Part shown: positions 44,221 to 56,960 of the stretch, in pieces | How the letters are laid out: each line of letters begins with the position of its first letter | Numbering within the stretch: position 1 is the first letter of the stretch | NCBI GenBank assembly: GCA_020912385.1 | Contig: CP087215.1 | Span: forward strand, 1,674,001 to 1,738,000 | Reading direction: 5' to 3' | DNA: 64,000 bases | DNA from: Neofusicoccum parvum | Lineage: Eukaryota > Ascomycota > Dothideomycetes > Botryosphaeriales > Botryosphaeriaceae | Made by a program: the position numbers and the translations under genes | Notes under the pieces: generated by a model | Databases searched by the model: none | What the model was told of the DNA's origin: nothing | What the model saw: only the letters and a program-made list of their open reading frames with translations

Positions 44221-45958
44221 GTTTCCGAAACGGCGCTGAGCCCTGCCTGCTTTCAAACCGACGGGACGGGAGTAACCGAGCAGTGAAGCTCAGGGTTTGA
44301 CAGACTCGCGAAGGGGGACGGTCGCGAAGAGTACAGAAGAGGGGGAGACGACAGGAAAAGAGAGGGATGCGTAGTACCTTGCCCGCGCGTACGGACCGGG
44401 GTGGAGAGAGCTGGTTATTTAGAGCAGGCAAGGATGCCAGCCAAGGCTTAGCCATCTCAGGCAAGTAGCTTGGGGCAGCTTGTCTGTCTGTGCCTCGCCC
44501 GGTTGCATGCGCCTCGGCCGGGAGTAAGCAGCGCTCGGTGGTTGCATTGCGGCGAGACGTGACGCACGGTGATGGCCGCACGAGATCCCGGGAGACAAGA
44601 TAGTGGCGCACCTCGCCAGCGGGAATTGTTCTAGAAAACGCAGGCGGCGGCCGGGCGAGTCGAGCGAGCTTCATCTCAGCCCTCGTGTTTGCTGGGCGTG
44701 AATTTCTCCGAGTGAAACGGGCGCGCGGCGGAGATCGGGGTTCCTTGCAGGACAGCTCCGGCGGAGGCCTGCGCGAACCCGCAGAAGAGGCGAGGGCGAA
44801 ACAAACCGATCTCGCCCACCAGGAAATGTTTCTCCTGCCAGATTCCCGCTCGCGGTAGCTGCCGCCACGCCTCCTCCTCCTCCCCGTCCATGATGACATC
44901 GCGCATCGCCTCACACGACGGCAAAAGTGAACACGGCCTCCTTCCCGAAGCAGCAAGGCCGCCCAAATCAAACCGTCTCTCGACCAGCCAACCGCCGGCG
45001 CCCGCCCGCACGCCTACCGTCGGCGGCGCCGTCGAATCCGACCGCCGCCGCCCCTCTGTCGACGACGCCCGCGCCGTGTCCGCGGCGCGCGCCTGGCAGA
45101 CGTCAGCTCGTGTGGAGAAAACACGAAAGCTCAGGGCCCGGCGGCCGCGCCCCACCCCGCGATAAGACCATTCCCGAAGGAGCAGCTGTCGACCTTCAGG
45201 TACCCGAGCGCGTCGACGAGCCGTGACTGGCCCGCCGCCGGGTGCCGCTGCTGCGATCATGCGAGTAATTTGCTTATCGACGACAAGCCGTGGGCTGCCA
45301 ATGTGATTGTGCTCGCGGAATTCTCCATCGCGGCGAAGCGAAACGCAGGCGCGCAGAAGACCAGGGTGAGGTGATGGGTCGCCGGGATACCAAGCTCTGT
45401 CAAGCAGCGAAGCCAAGCGGCTCTGCAGTCGCTTGGAGGATGGTGGCGCTTTTGGAGTGGGCGTTCGGTCGGCGCCCGGCGCCCCAACGCCTCGTTGGTT
45501 CCTTGGCCCGTGAGTCGTCAGTGGACGGCCTCGCGCCCGGTGGCTGGTCAGAGGCAAACTCAAAGTCAAACACGAAGAAGGTTGGGGTAAACGGGAAGCC
45601 AAATCCATCAGCATAAACTTATTGCTTATCACTAATGTTAATGCGACGTGCTCCGTTTGATGGTCGGCCTGCCCAGAATTACAACGGCAAAACAAATAGC
45701 GCCCTCATGCGTAGGTAGAGGTAGGGACTCCATTTGGCGCGACAGACAAGCATTTCTTTTGTTTACGGGGAGCGGAAGCACTTCGGCATTTGAGTGAAGG
45801 CTTCAATTCCCCATGCGGTAAAACTGGTCACACGTTGATTTTTTGGGTTCTTCCCAGACAAGTTCCATTTCGTAACTATATGATGTGATCTTGTCTCTTC
45901 ATTACTATCGCATTAAACCCAGCTCAAATCATTCGAGCTGACATAGACTGCTTCCCGC
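44221..45958. other. Intergenic region, 1.7 kb
   Basis: Promoter of the S10 carboxypeptidase and 3' flank of the sedolisin. From 44,640 to 45,240 it is strongly GC-rich, opening several incidental frames on both strands; none has domain features. The last 350 bp are AT-rich, fitting a 3' UTR. No gene supported. Confidence 0.5.
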
Positions 45959-47933
45959 TTACTTGCGGTAGCTCGGCTGCGTCGCCAGCTCCAGAAGACC
46001 ACCGAAGTCAGGAGTGCCAAGGCCAGTGACGGGATCCCAACCAGGGACGGCGGCCCATCCCGCTCCAGGAACGTAAGGTGCAGGCAGTCCAGAGTAGATA
46101 TCAGTGCCAGTGCAACCCTTGGAGGTTCCATCAACGATATCGGTCAAAGAGTTGACACCGGTGCTGTACAGCCACGGGTTGAGCCAGCCGAGAGGAGCCT
46201 GACCAGCCTCAACGCGAGCAGAGTTGAGCAGAGCGACGACAGATGAGAAAGTGGGCGCGGAGGCAGAAGTGCCGCCAACAAGAATCTCATCACCCTGGTC
46301 AATGACATGGAAGCGATAGCCCTGAGCAGCGACGTCAGGGAACCCACGACCGCTAGCGTTGTACAGACCATCCCACTTGTCACCAAGAATCGTAAGGTAC
46401 TTGCTGATAGCCTCATCCTGCCAGCTGGGACGCTCCCAGAGGTCAGAGAAACCACCAGACGAGAAAGAAACAGCTCTCTCGGGCTCCACCTGGTAGGTGC
46501 CACCAACAGAGGTGACGTAGGGGCAAGAAGCGGGGAAGATGGGAAGGAAGCGGGTCGTGTTCTTGCCGTCGTTGGTCTGACAAGCCGAACCGGGGCCGGT
46601 ATCACCAGAAGAGAAGAGGACAGAGACACCGCGGGCACCGAGTTGACCGATCAGATCGCACACCGTCCTGGCGTAGCTGGCGGGGACACTCTGCTCGTCC
46701 TCACCATACGAAGTGGACAGGGTAGTAGGAAGCTCAGCGTCGGACTTCTTCAGCAGCTCGGTGAAGTACTCGAGGTAAGGCTCGTTCGAGGACGTGTCAG
46801 GCTGGTCGAGATCAGGGACAAGAGGACCTCTGCCGCCCGTGTAATAGTAGGTCACATCGAGAGGGAAGACAAGCGGGACGGTGTACTCAATATCCAGGTT
46901 GGCCTCGGTGGAGTCGTCCGTGGTGCCCTGGGGAAGAGTAGAGCCGTTGATGGAGCCAAAGCTGAAGGTTTTGCCAACAGCCTCAGGCGCATATTCGGTC
47001 AGGAATGCGGACAGATCATCGTAGCGAGCATACTCCTCGAGGAAGCCGGACACACCAAGGAAGGTCTTGTTGGCCTTGGGGGTGTAGCCGCTGATGTTGT
47101 AAAGCTCCTTCAGACACGCGGGAGTGATGGAGGAGTTGCAAGACGCAGGCACATCGGCAGCAGCAACGAGGGACTTGTGGCCAAGCACCTCCTTGTCCAG
47201 GACCTGGCTTCTCTCGGGCCGGATCTGGGCGAAGCGAGTGGTGGGCTGAATCATGTTGATGTGGTCGTGGAGCTCAGCGGGGATCGAATACTCCAAAGTG
47301 CGAACCTTCTGGATGCTCTTGCGAATCTCGCTGCGGTAGATGTTGAACTTGGTGGCCATCATCTCCTCGGCCTGAGAGACGGTAGCGACGAAGTTGATCC
47401 ACTCGCCATCATCCTCAATGTCTTCGCTCGCAACGCCGGAGGCCTCGAGCCAAGCAACGATGGAGTCGGTGGCCTTAGCCTCTGGGCGAAGCAAGGCCTT
47501 GAGCTCATCGCGCTTCATATGCTTGCCATAGTTGGCAGAGCCCGGGGTGGAAATATCCAACAGAGTCTGCTCGAAGAGACCTTGGTTGGGCTGGAGGCTT
47601 CGTCAGCATGTCTCATGAGTTGGAAAGTGAGCCGAAGTCGGCAGATTAATGTGAAACTGGCGCAACACTGCAACACCGCATGACGATGACGCAGACAGCC
47701 GAGGTTGCACGGCATATCACACACAGCCATTGGGTGCAGATAGGAGTTGTTTCGCGTACCTGTTTGACCGCAATCATGAATCGCAGCTTCTGGGCAGCGT
47801 CAGGCGAGCCGACCGGGTACCAGTTCTCAGGCACGGCACGCAGCTTCTCGAAGAGCTCGGTGGCGGAGAAGCTGAGGCCATTGACGGCGCCAGCAGCGGA
47901 CAGCAGTCCGGCGAACAAAGTTGCAGCGCGCAT
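45959..47933 (-). CDS. Sedolisin, tripeptidyl-peptidase type (family S53)
   Basis: Two exons (47760-47933, 45959-47590) encode 601 residues. A signal peptide (MRAATLFAGLLSAAGAVNG) and a pro-domain (about 20-195, with PGSANYGKHM and a DWI-like EWINFVATVSQAEEMM) precede the catalytic domain. The catalytic Glu287 and Asp291 (TEANLDIEY), oxyanion Asp388 (SSGDTGPG) and Ser500 (GGTSASAPTF) are all intact. The calcium-site end near GWDPVTGLGTPDFG is complete. S53 enzymes are acid-active and release tripeptides from protein N-termini. The intron is 169 bp, longer than its neighbours. It lies in the same orientation as the S10 gene, 1.7 kb away. Confidence 0.94.
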
Positions 47934-48828
47934 CGTTGTTGCGAGAGAGCGGCGGTGAGGCGTCGGATTGAACGAAGGAAAGACGGGAGGTGCTCACGCA
48001 GCGAGGGACTGGCGGACGAGTGCGCGCGGAGAGCGAGCACAGGCAGACCGCAGTGAACGACGCAGGTGGACAAGTAAAACGAGCGTGGACGCGGGGGATG
48101 ATATAGGTTTTGTGTCAAGCAGGCGCGCATGGAGACTGCGCAGGGCCCGCACTAGGCTTGGCGCGTTTACTGACCGCAGCCGGGGCAGGAGCCCACTCGC
48201 GTGACGGCTGGCTGGTGGTCCTTCCCCATTGGGCTTGAGCGGCCATGCCGATCGCGACTCGACAGCTGCGCGACCAGATGTATCCTTGTACGCTCTGGCG
48301 GCTCCCGTGCCTCCGTTCCACGCTTTTCGGAACCCGCAAGGAGGCCGAACGAAATTCGAGGGGGCTTGGCACACCATGTGCTGGGAGATGCACGCCGCCT
48401 GCTCCCCGTGATTGGAGCCGGCGCAGTGCAGCGTTTACGTTTCTGCGTATGGCGTTAGCGCACGTCATTCATTCTCTGGTTCAGGGAGCTCGTTTCCGAC
48501 CTACTTATCGCGCGCTACAGCTGCGTCAGGGAGGTGTCTACATGCCCCGCAGCCCGCCCGTTTTTTGCTCTGGGTTTCTTGTGAAGCTTCTGCTATCGTC
48601 GCACTTCTCGCGCCGGGTCCCATGGCACCAATGCACCCTTGTCAGGTACCATCGCCGACTCCACATTTCCTCATGGCCGTGGCCAACCGTGCCACCGCGC
48701 CTCTTGCACTGTGTACCTCGCAAAACCTGACAAGAAACGTCCGCTAGGAACAGTAACACCGCAATGCTTGCTATTCTGAAGTCGCTACCAAGACGCAAGG
48801 CTGCATGCTAAGGAGTCTGCGCGAATTC
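47934..48828. other. Intergenic region, 0.9 kb
   Basis: Sedolisin promoter plus the 3' flank of the kinase gene. Several short frames on both strands, none convincing. Confidence 0.5.
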
Positions 48829-50490
48829 TTATCTTCTCCGCTTCCTTGGCGGGAGCTTGGTAACCGGCTCGGCGTGGCCGAAATCGAACACGAACCCACC
48901 AAAGTCCGGAGGAGCGTCCTCGTGTGGCTGGTGCCTCTTGCTGGAGCTGTCCGTGTCCTTTGGCTCCTTGTGCGACCCAATGTCGCCATGTGAGCCACCC
49001 CTTGTGCTGGGAATCGTGGGCAGCAGCTCCTTCTGCACAGCCCTAGGGGTTTCCCGCCACCAGTCCTCTGCCGCTGCTGCGAACTTATTCTTGGATTTTC
49101 CGAGAGCCTCGTTTGCGCTCCACCGCGCCTTCGGATCCCATCTCAAGAGACCGCTGAGGAAAGCGACCGTCCCTTTGGATGATTTCGAGAGGAATCGTCG
49201 CTCAAGGTTGTCGGCGCGTCCATGTGGCATCGATTCTCGCTGCCAGTTGATCAAGTTCGGGCAGCCCATGGAAGACAAAGTCAAGAGGTCTTCAGTCGTA
49301 GGACTGCCGAGGAGCTTGACAATCTGAGACAGCTGCTCCAGGTCACCATGCCCATTCAACACTGGCGTCTGCAGCAGGAGCTCTCCGACAAGCAGACCAG
49401 CCGACCAAAGGTCGACTGATGACGTGTAGTGAGAAGTGCCAAGCAGCATTTCTGGGGCGCGGTACCAGATCGTGACGACACCAGGTGTGAGAGGCCTCGG
49501 GGCAAATTCGCGTGCCATTCCAAAGTCAGCTGTCCAAAGTCAGTCGACCGCTCGAATCGCGCTGTTTCCAGCATATTGCCCTGAGCTAGGCCATAAGCGG
49601 AGTAGATATACCTATCTTAAGCACGCCTTGCGCTGTTAGAAGCAGATTCTCCATCTTAACGTCCCTAGGCTTGTCAGGAATGAGGCTGAAAGCCGCAAAC
49701 AGACCCACGCGTACCTGTGCATGATGTCTTTCCTGTGCAAGTACTCGAGGCCTTCAAGTAGTTGCCTTGTGAGACATTTGACTAAAACAGGCGTCAGCCA
49801 TAATACGCGTCACAAGACTCTGCGCCATCGATAGTACATACCTTCGCCCAAGCTGAAGTGGACCCTATGCTCGTCGATGAGGCTTGCCAAGTCCTATAGA
49901 GCAGCCTGGCAAAAAGCCCCGCCTTGCGGCAGAGGCAGAATGAGCCAGCATACTTATATCCAAATTCCTTCAAGTATCACACTGGCGCAGATTACCAACC
50001 TGTTCGCAGTATTCCATAACCATGTATAGGTCCTCCAGCACTTTGTCGTCGACGGCGATCTCGAGAACAGAAATTACGTTCTGGTGGCGGAGGGATCGCA
50101 GGATCGATATTTCGCGGAGCGCCGTAAGCGGAATGCCATTGTTGCGCTCGTGTTCGAGGACTCGGATCTGCTTCAGGGCGACAACGGAGGCATTGCGCCT
50201 GTCGCGAGCGCGAGAGACGATGCCGTAGGCTGTTGGCGCTCAGCTCGGTGTCAGCTAAGGTGCTTTGGCGTTCGCCAATGTGGCAGAGTCAAGCACGCAC
50301 CACCTTCGCCGATTGGATTGAGTCGTTCGTAAGAGTTGATGGAGGAACAGTTTCCTGCGCGCAAGTTAGCTTGAGAGACGAACAGCTACTGGGAAGGAAC
50401 CAGCCTACCCAGAAAGCCGTTGCTAAGGCTGAGATCGATCGGCTCCCCCGTGATGGACAGGAGATCGGCGCTGTCAGGCGGGTCATTCAT
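48829..50490 (-). CDS. CDK10/PITSLRE-like cyclin-dependent kinase
   Basis: Seven exons (50409-50490, 50301-50354, 50000-50229, 49842-49893, 49715-49781, 49612-49664, 48829-49529) encode 412 residues, with every junction in frame. Kinase elements are complete: glycine loop GEGAYG at 43-48, catalytic Lys65 (VALKQIRV), HRDVKMEN with Asp163, DFG at 181-183, and an APE (RAPEMLL). The cyclin-binding helix reads PLTALRE (79-85), matching PISSLRE/PITSLRE of CDK10/CDK11. EYCEQDLASL after the third intron is typical of CDK10. The C-terminal 90 residues are charged and end in a basic PPRKRRR nuclear signal. A nuclear role in transcription or cell-cycle control is inferred. This is the most intron-dense gene of the window. 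Confidence 0.9.
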
Positions 50491-51943
50491 GGTTGCAACA
50501 CGCACACAGCTGCTGGCGCATCGTGCAGGTCGGTGGTGGCTGTTGTTTCTGTGGGTGATCTGGATCAGCGCTAACAGGCTTCACGGCGCAAAGAAACACC
50601 GATCAGCCTCCCCGCACCTCTCGCAGCGAATCGACTCTCTCTTCACCAACTGAATCCCACCACGTCTCCATTGAGGGAAAACTCCATCGATTCCTTGGTG
50701 CAGCCGAACGCGCCATCCACAGTGCAGACGGCTCTATGCACGTAAACGGCGAAGTGGCGACCAGATCAACGAGGAGCGGCGCACAAGGCCTGATTGGTCG
50801 ACAGTCTCCACCACATTCCAGAGCTCCAGCTCCAGCTCCAGCTCCAAGCTTCTTGAGCTTTATCGGCGGCCAAGAGCTGCGGTCGCACGCATCCCGTACT
50901 CTGGTCGATCTGAGACTCTGTGAAACCCGGAGCACGGATCTTCACGATGGATTGCTTGGTGTACAGAATTTGTGAAGAGTTTTCTGATGAATTCGGAGCG
51001 CTCTCCCATCATAAGCGATTGCGGCACCCGGGACGTTCTGCGGGCTGACGAAGCTCCCAGACGTTTGAAGTTGTTCCCTGCCAAGCCATCCGTTTCGAGA
51101 CACTTAGCCGACGCTCTGCCGGCCACCGGGATTTCAAGGTCTCGGCTCGGCTGGTGCCTCTGAATTTGCTTGGAGAGATGGCCTGAACACTTTCTTTCAA
51201 ACCTCGAGTCCCTCGTCCTGGGCACGTAACCAGAGATGCTTGGAGCCATGGCAGCTCGTATCCTCTTTATACCGACGGCAAGCCCCTGCTTGGCGGTAAT
51301 CCGTCAGCTCCCGATTGTCGTCTTATCGGCACCCGTGGGGTGTTTGCCGGATAGATAGGCTATCAACACTGTCAACGCGGGAGCCGCTGCCAACACCCGC
51401 CCTGTCCTCCCGGCGCAGAGACAACGCATGCATGAAGCATAGAACATCGGGAAAATCCACCAGCCGCGTCGTCATCAATCTACAATCCCGGGCTCTGTGA
51501 GTGCCAATGTGCATGACGGCTGGGCGGAAGGATGGAGAATAATGGCAAGGCTCGGGTCTCAATCTTTCCTGTTGGGTGCTGGTCTTAGGGTTCCACCTCA
51601 TTCTGAGTCGTGCTCGACACCGACACCAATTCGCAGAGTCAAGCAAATGACAGGAACAGGTGAAGATCGGATAGGCTTTGGATCCCGAAGGCCAGGGGAG
51701 CTGCTCGAAGATGGGGTGCCCAGACGCTTAGCGGGATGTGAGATGCGTTGGATTGGCTGATCCAGAATAGCCGACGCTAGGAATGGCAGCGATGGGCCAT
51801 GATGACCGCCTTTCGTGACCCTTTCACGGACCGCTTTTCGGATTGGAGAGATGATCTATAAAGAATGAATGCCCTCTCTCACCCCTCACGCACCCCGCAA
51901 GGGCCGTCGTCGAATCCTGCTCGGTCTAAACAAACCTACAGCC
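50491..51943. other. Divergent intergenic region, 1.45 kb
   Basis: Lies between the kinase (-) and amidase (+) starts. Contains a short AGCTCC repeat at about 50,820-50,850. Frames on either strand are short and mutually exclusive. No further gene supported. Confidence 0.5.
50819..50850 (+). repeat. Hexanucleotide AGCTCC tandem repeat
   Basis: About five near-perfect copies of a six-base unit upstream of the kinase gene. A minisatellite with no evident function. Confidence 0.7.
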
Positions 51944-54257
51944 ATGATTTCGAGATTCAACAGCATGGCTCTCGGTCGCTACACCACTTTTCTTGCTGCA
52001 TTCGCCTCCTCCAGCAACGCCCTGTTATCTTCCACCGGATTCACCGCCAGCCTCAATGATGTCCCATATTATATCTCCCCGGACTCTGTTGCGTCAATCC
52101 CCATCACGAAGGGCTTTCTCGGTGGTGCCAAGTCCGGAGCCTTGTTTACTCCGATCACAATCGTGAGCACGGACGATATTGGCTTTTCTGGGGATATTTT
52201 TGCCTCACTTGTCTCCAACTGGACGGAGGCGGATGATGTCTTCCAGAATGGATTCCTTCAAGGTAACACCCATCTTCTTTGTGTTCCCTATGCCAAGTAT
52301 AGGGTCATCATTTGCCTCATTGTACTCCATAACTATCATCTCATACTATATCATGCTGCTTTCCATACGGTAACTTAACATGTCCGGTTAAATGAATAGC
52401 TTTTAACACCACCCATGCATAGCCTTACTTACTCTGCAATTTTTTTTTTTTGAGCAACACTACTTCCAGTCACAACCCAATCTCATACCTTTACTTCCAT
52501 TCGAGGCTCCTTTCATAGTACATCACGCTGACAGATCGCAGGTGTCTATGTCCAGTACACTGGCTCCGCACAGCTGGGCGCAAAAACACCATTCTACCCA
52601 AATCTTGGCAACATCTCGGTCTTGACCACCAAATGTGATCCGTCCGATGCTATTCCGGAAGGACCTTACTTCATCTCTTCGTCAGGTCAACTTTACCAAC
52701 CGTGGAGACTCTATTCGGATGTGGTGGGAGCTTTCTCCGAGACTACCATTCAGAACTCAGACGGTACTTTCAGTGTGCTTCCTGCAAACGTGCAGGGCCA
52801 ATCGCTTGCGGTAGCTGTTCCTTCTCGCCTGTCCTACACCAAAACAGAGGAGAAGCCTCTTGCTGGCGTTCGTCTGGGCGTGAAGGACATTTACGACGTG
52901 GCCGGCATGAAGACTAGCAACGGCAACCGCGCATGGTACCACTTTTACCCGGAAGCTAGTACAACCGCTTTGGCCGTTCAAAGGATGGTAGACGCCGGGG
53001 CGATCATTGTGGGAAAGATGAAGACATCTCAGTTTGCAAACGTGGGTCACCAAACGTGGGATAAACATGTGCGATAGTGAACTGACAAACTGCAGGGCGA
53101 GCGCGCTACTGCCGACTGGGTTGATTATCTTTCACCGTTTAACCCCCGCGGCGATGGCTATCAGCAACCTTCATCCTCTTCTTCCGGGCCTGGTGCTGGC
53201 GAAGGTGCTTACGAATGGCTCGATATCACTTTGGGCAGTGATACTGGCGGCTCCGTCCGCGGTCCTTCCCAGGCTCAAGGCCTCTTCGGCAACCGCCCCT
53301 CCCACGGTCTTGTTGAGCTCACCGACGTCATGCCTCTGGCCCCCGAACTGGACACAGCAGGACTTCTCACCCGTGATCCCGCTCTTTGGACCGCCGCAGC
53401 CAAGGCCATGTACTCCTCGAACATCACCATCACTTCCTCGTACCCGAAGCAGATCCTGCTCATTGACTTCCCCACCGAAGCCGGCGAGTACGAGAGCGAC
53501 GCCCTCCTCCTCGATTTCGTCTCAAAGCTCTCCACCTTCCTCGGCGCCAACGCCACCGCCTTCAACATCACTACCGCCTGGGCCGCCGACAAGCCCGACG
53601 CGCCGCCCGTCGCCGAGCTCCTCAACACCACCTACCCGCTCCTCATCTCCAAGGAGCAGACCAAGCTGGTCCGCGACCCGTGGTACGCCGAGTATGCGGC
53701 CGCGCACGATGGACGCCTCCCGTTCGTCGATCCCGCGCCGTTGGCCCGCTGGGCTTACGGCGACAACTCTTCCGCCACCATCGAGGAGGCTGTCGCCAAC
53801 AAGACGGAGTTCATGGCTTGGTTCAACAGCAGTGTTCTGGTGCCCGACGCCGAGACGTGCTCGAGCAGTCTGCTGCTATATATCGGCAGCACCGAGGCGG
53901 ATGTAGACTACAGGAATGAGTATCTAGAGGCACCGACCGTGCCGTATGGCTTCAGCACGTCGAGGGTGTCTGTGTTTTCCGAGGCGCCGGATATGGTCGT
54001 GCCGAGTAAGTTTGTTCCTTCCCTTATGGGTGTGATGGCATGCTGATGTGTGGGTAGTCGGTGCGGCGAGCTACTTCTCGTCGATTACGAATCATACGGA
54101 GGTGCTGCCGGTGACGGTGGACTTTATGGCTGCAAAGGGCTGTGACGGGATGATCTTCTCGCTTGTGGAGGATCTGGTAGCAGAGGGGATTTTGAGCTTG
54201 AGTAAGGCGGGGAGAACTAATGTTGATGGCGGTGATATTCTTTTCAAGCGGTGGTGA
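51944..54257 (+). CDS. Secreted amidase-signature family hydrolase
   Basis: Four exons (51944-52262, 52542-53041, 53096-54005, 54058-54257) encode 642 residues. The amidase-signature catalytic triad is visible: Lys221 in [14 protein letters not shown], the cis-Ser in the Ser-rich SSSSGPG (about 300) and nucleophile Ser326 in [12 protein letters not shown]. The roughly 210-residue N-terminal extension before the fold is typical of a fungal extracellular amidase group. A signal-like start ([19 protein letters not shown]) lies at the second ATG, 51965; the upstream ATGs at 51869 and 51944 are in frame, so the exact start is uncertain. The first intron is 279 bp and holds a T run. Substrate unknown; NxS/T sites fit secretion. 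Confidence 0.88.
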
Positions 54258-55945
54258 GTTGCTTGCAGAGTATTGTAAAAAGGGTGGAATGAAAGCAATG
54301 GATTATGCGGGGTAATATTAGGCGGTTAATGAGCAAGTAGTAATATAGACATGAAGAGGGCACGACAGGTCCCATGGTTTGCAACTAACCGTGTCCGGGG
54401 TGCTGGCAGCATATGCCTGAAAGCAAACCAGTCACAGGCTCGAGCAAATGCTCGAGCTGCGATGGTGCGCCGCATCTGAGCTGATGGTCGCCGTTCTGCT
54501 TGGACCCCGCAAACACCCGCCTAGTTGTGGTAGGCGCGGCGACGCGAAACGCTCGCGTGCCTTCCGAATGTGGTTCTGCTTTCGAGGTGAGGTCCAAAAA
54601 AGCTACCCTCCTCCCAACTTCTCCTTCTCCTTCTCCTTCTTCTTGTCAACGAAGGTAACGACGGATAAATGGGATGGTGTTTTCGGACAGATAGAGTTGG
54701 ACTCACGTCAATGTGGAGCTCAGCTTGACCTCGTTCAGCAACTCAACGTCGAATTCCCATGGAAATCGCCCGGAATCTTTTCATCCAAGTGAATGTTGCA
54801 CCTGGGGATACATACTCAAAGACCTTTCATACTTTCACTCGACTCTGTTTTTTCCCCGGCATCATCATTTAATCTTTTCTTCACCACCGCTGCCCCAGTG
54901 GGCCTCGGCGAAACATTGTGGCGTAATGTGGAGGTTTGCAGAAGGCTGGCGAACTCAATGCATGTGAAGGGCGATATCAGCGACTCTGGAAACGGTCATA
55001 GAATAGCGGAGTGTTAGGAATTGCTCCTTAGCTTAGAGAAATGGAGAAATGCTTCAGAATATCCTTGGTGTCTTACACTCTATAAGTCCAGTGCTTTCAG
55101 CCATGTTTAGTTTAATTACTCGCCTGCAATTTAGCTGTTTCCCCTTTGGATCCATCTCTGCAGTACCCCACTGTGCCATTTCGCACGGATAGTTCTTCTT
55201 TCGGCCAGATAGACTTCGCCGGGGAAGACCAGATTCAATTTCGAGGAAGCAGAAACCTCCGCTGCCAAAGAGGCCAAGATACATCTTGACAAGCTTTCGG
55301 ATGGTTCCGGTAGTTGCAATATCGCTTGATGGGGTGGATGCAATGGTCTGGGCTTGACCCGATCAGCGCTTGCAGACCGCTTCTGCGATGGTGTTTCGTG
55401 ATCGGCGTTTCCACGGAACTGATGGACGTTGATATTCGTCTTCCCGCGTGCTAACAACGGGTACCCTCTGCTCTACATTCATCTTTCCCTACACAGCACG
55501 CGTCTTGTTGCGTCGTTGAACAATGCAACACCCGTTGACGTTCGGAATGTCGGCCTGATCCGCTGAATCGCTGATTGGCGGCCCTACGGCCGATCAATGA
55601 GATATACGAGATAAACCCTAAGGCGTACCAATTTTCGATGTCCATCTGCACCATTTTGGATGGCCGTCTCCTCGACCAGAGTACTGGATTGCTGCTCGAA
55701 AGCGGCTCTGTCGGCACAAGAGCCTCACGTCCAGCGGCGGATAGAGCAGATAATGACTCCTATCATTAGCAACAACCCGTCCGGTGTCAGGAGCAAGGAG
55801 TATTTAAGGCAAACAACTCTCCATCGACATTATCATCATCACCAGTACCTTCCGCTTTGAAAGCTCATCCTCTGAAGTCTTCACCGCCTAGACTATACTC
55901 CACCAGAAAGTCCGTGATCCTGGAAGCAATCCGAGCACGAACATC
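54258..55945. other. Intergenic region, 1.7 kb
   Basis: No supported gene. A CTTCTC repeat lies at about 54,619-54,645. A TATTTAAG sequence at 55,800-55,807, about 140 bp before the next start codon, is a possible core promoter element for the small secreted protein. Confidence 0.5.
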
Positions 55946-56413
55946 ATGCTTACCATGCGATGCAGAATGTTCTCCTCCGCGCTCCCATTCATCTTCACTG
56001 CGCTCGCCGTCGGCGCGCAGGCGGCGAGCGACTGCTACCAGTACGCCAGCCGCAGCGACGACGCGGCGTCCAACTTCATCTACGAGGACCTCGACGGCAC
56101 CTGGCAGTGGAAGAGCAACACCTTCGGGTTTTACGGCACGTAAGTAAGCCCCAGAAACTGCGCAACACTGTCTCCGAATTGGGAGGGGATCGCTACGGGG
56201 TTCGAGGTGGAAGGTTGAGGGCTCGGCTGATCGCGCGCGCACAGGACCGTCAAGGCGGACAACTACGTCAACTTCGGCAACCAGGCGCTGGTGTCTGTGT
56301 GCTGCACATACAAGGATGGCCACTCCGGTTGTGTCGATAAGACGAATGGCAACCAGTGCAATTTCCCGTCTCAGGACATTGACAACTGCTGGGGTTACTC
56401 GACGTATCATTAA
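55946..56413 (+). CDS. Small secreted cysteine-rich protein
   Basis: Two exons (55946-56139, 56245-56413) separated by a 105-bp intron encode 120 residues. ATGs at 55946, 55955 and 55967 are all in frame; the last gives the cleanest signal peptide (MFSSALPFIFTALAVGAQA). The mature part has about 93 residues and six cysteines: one near its start (SDCYQY), a CC pair (VSVCCTYK), then GC, QC and NC near the end. Six cysteines suggest three disulfides. Aromatic-rich segments (GTWQWKSNTFGFYG) lie between. No family is recognised. Size, signal, cysteines and isolation in a large intergenic space fit an effector or surface protein, but that is inference. Confidence 0.72.
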
Positions 56414-56960
56414 GTACTGAGCGTGCGTTGGAGGGATGTGGGCGTAGAAGGCGTTTAAGGAAAATCATAGCATTACTAATGAAGAGTGCGCTGCATTATT
56501 GTTTAGTAAAATGGTTGTGCAAACTTGAAATGTAATGGAAGCGAAGCGTGTTGACGGTATTCGTAGACCGATGATGCTACGACACCCGAGAGTTTTAATA
56601 GACAGCTTCGTGAATTCCAAAGAATTAGAGACGACTCTTCCGAGGCTTTGGAGCCTTCTCGAGGACCGTATGATGAAGGAGCAACAGTTGGGCATAGATG
56701 TAGTGATTGCATGCATGTTCCAAATGATTAGACAGCGATGGAGACATTGTTGAAGGGTGGAGGAATGGAGATGGAGGAGACAATCGGCAGAGGGAGGGCC
56801 GTGTGTCGCGTGCCTCTGCGGCCGGCGGCGGCCACCAAGCGCGCAGAAAAACGCGGCGCACAGACCAGGCAGTTTTCTCGTTCGTCTCCAACACCTCTCG
56901 GGCACCTGGGACACCACGGCACACCCACCATCCAATGCCCCCGCAAACCCATCCTCAAAC
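56414..56960. other. Intergenic region, 550 bp
   Basis: 3' flank of the small secreted protein and promoter of the L20 gene. The L20 frame is open 204 bp upstream of its ATG, but that part is not conserved-looking. Nothing else seen. Confidence 0.5.

Noticed and set aside
44676..45695. 339-codon minus-strand open frame upstream of the carboxypeptidase
   Set aside because: Arg/Ala/Pro/Ser-rich without domains, and overlapping open frames exist on both strands, as expected in GC-rich promoter DNA.
46307..47683. 458-codon plus-strand open frame
   Set aside because: Antisense of the S53 sedolisin, whose catalytic residues are all intact on the other strand.
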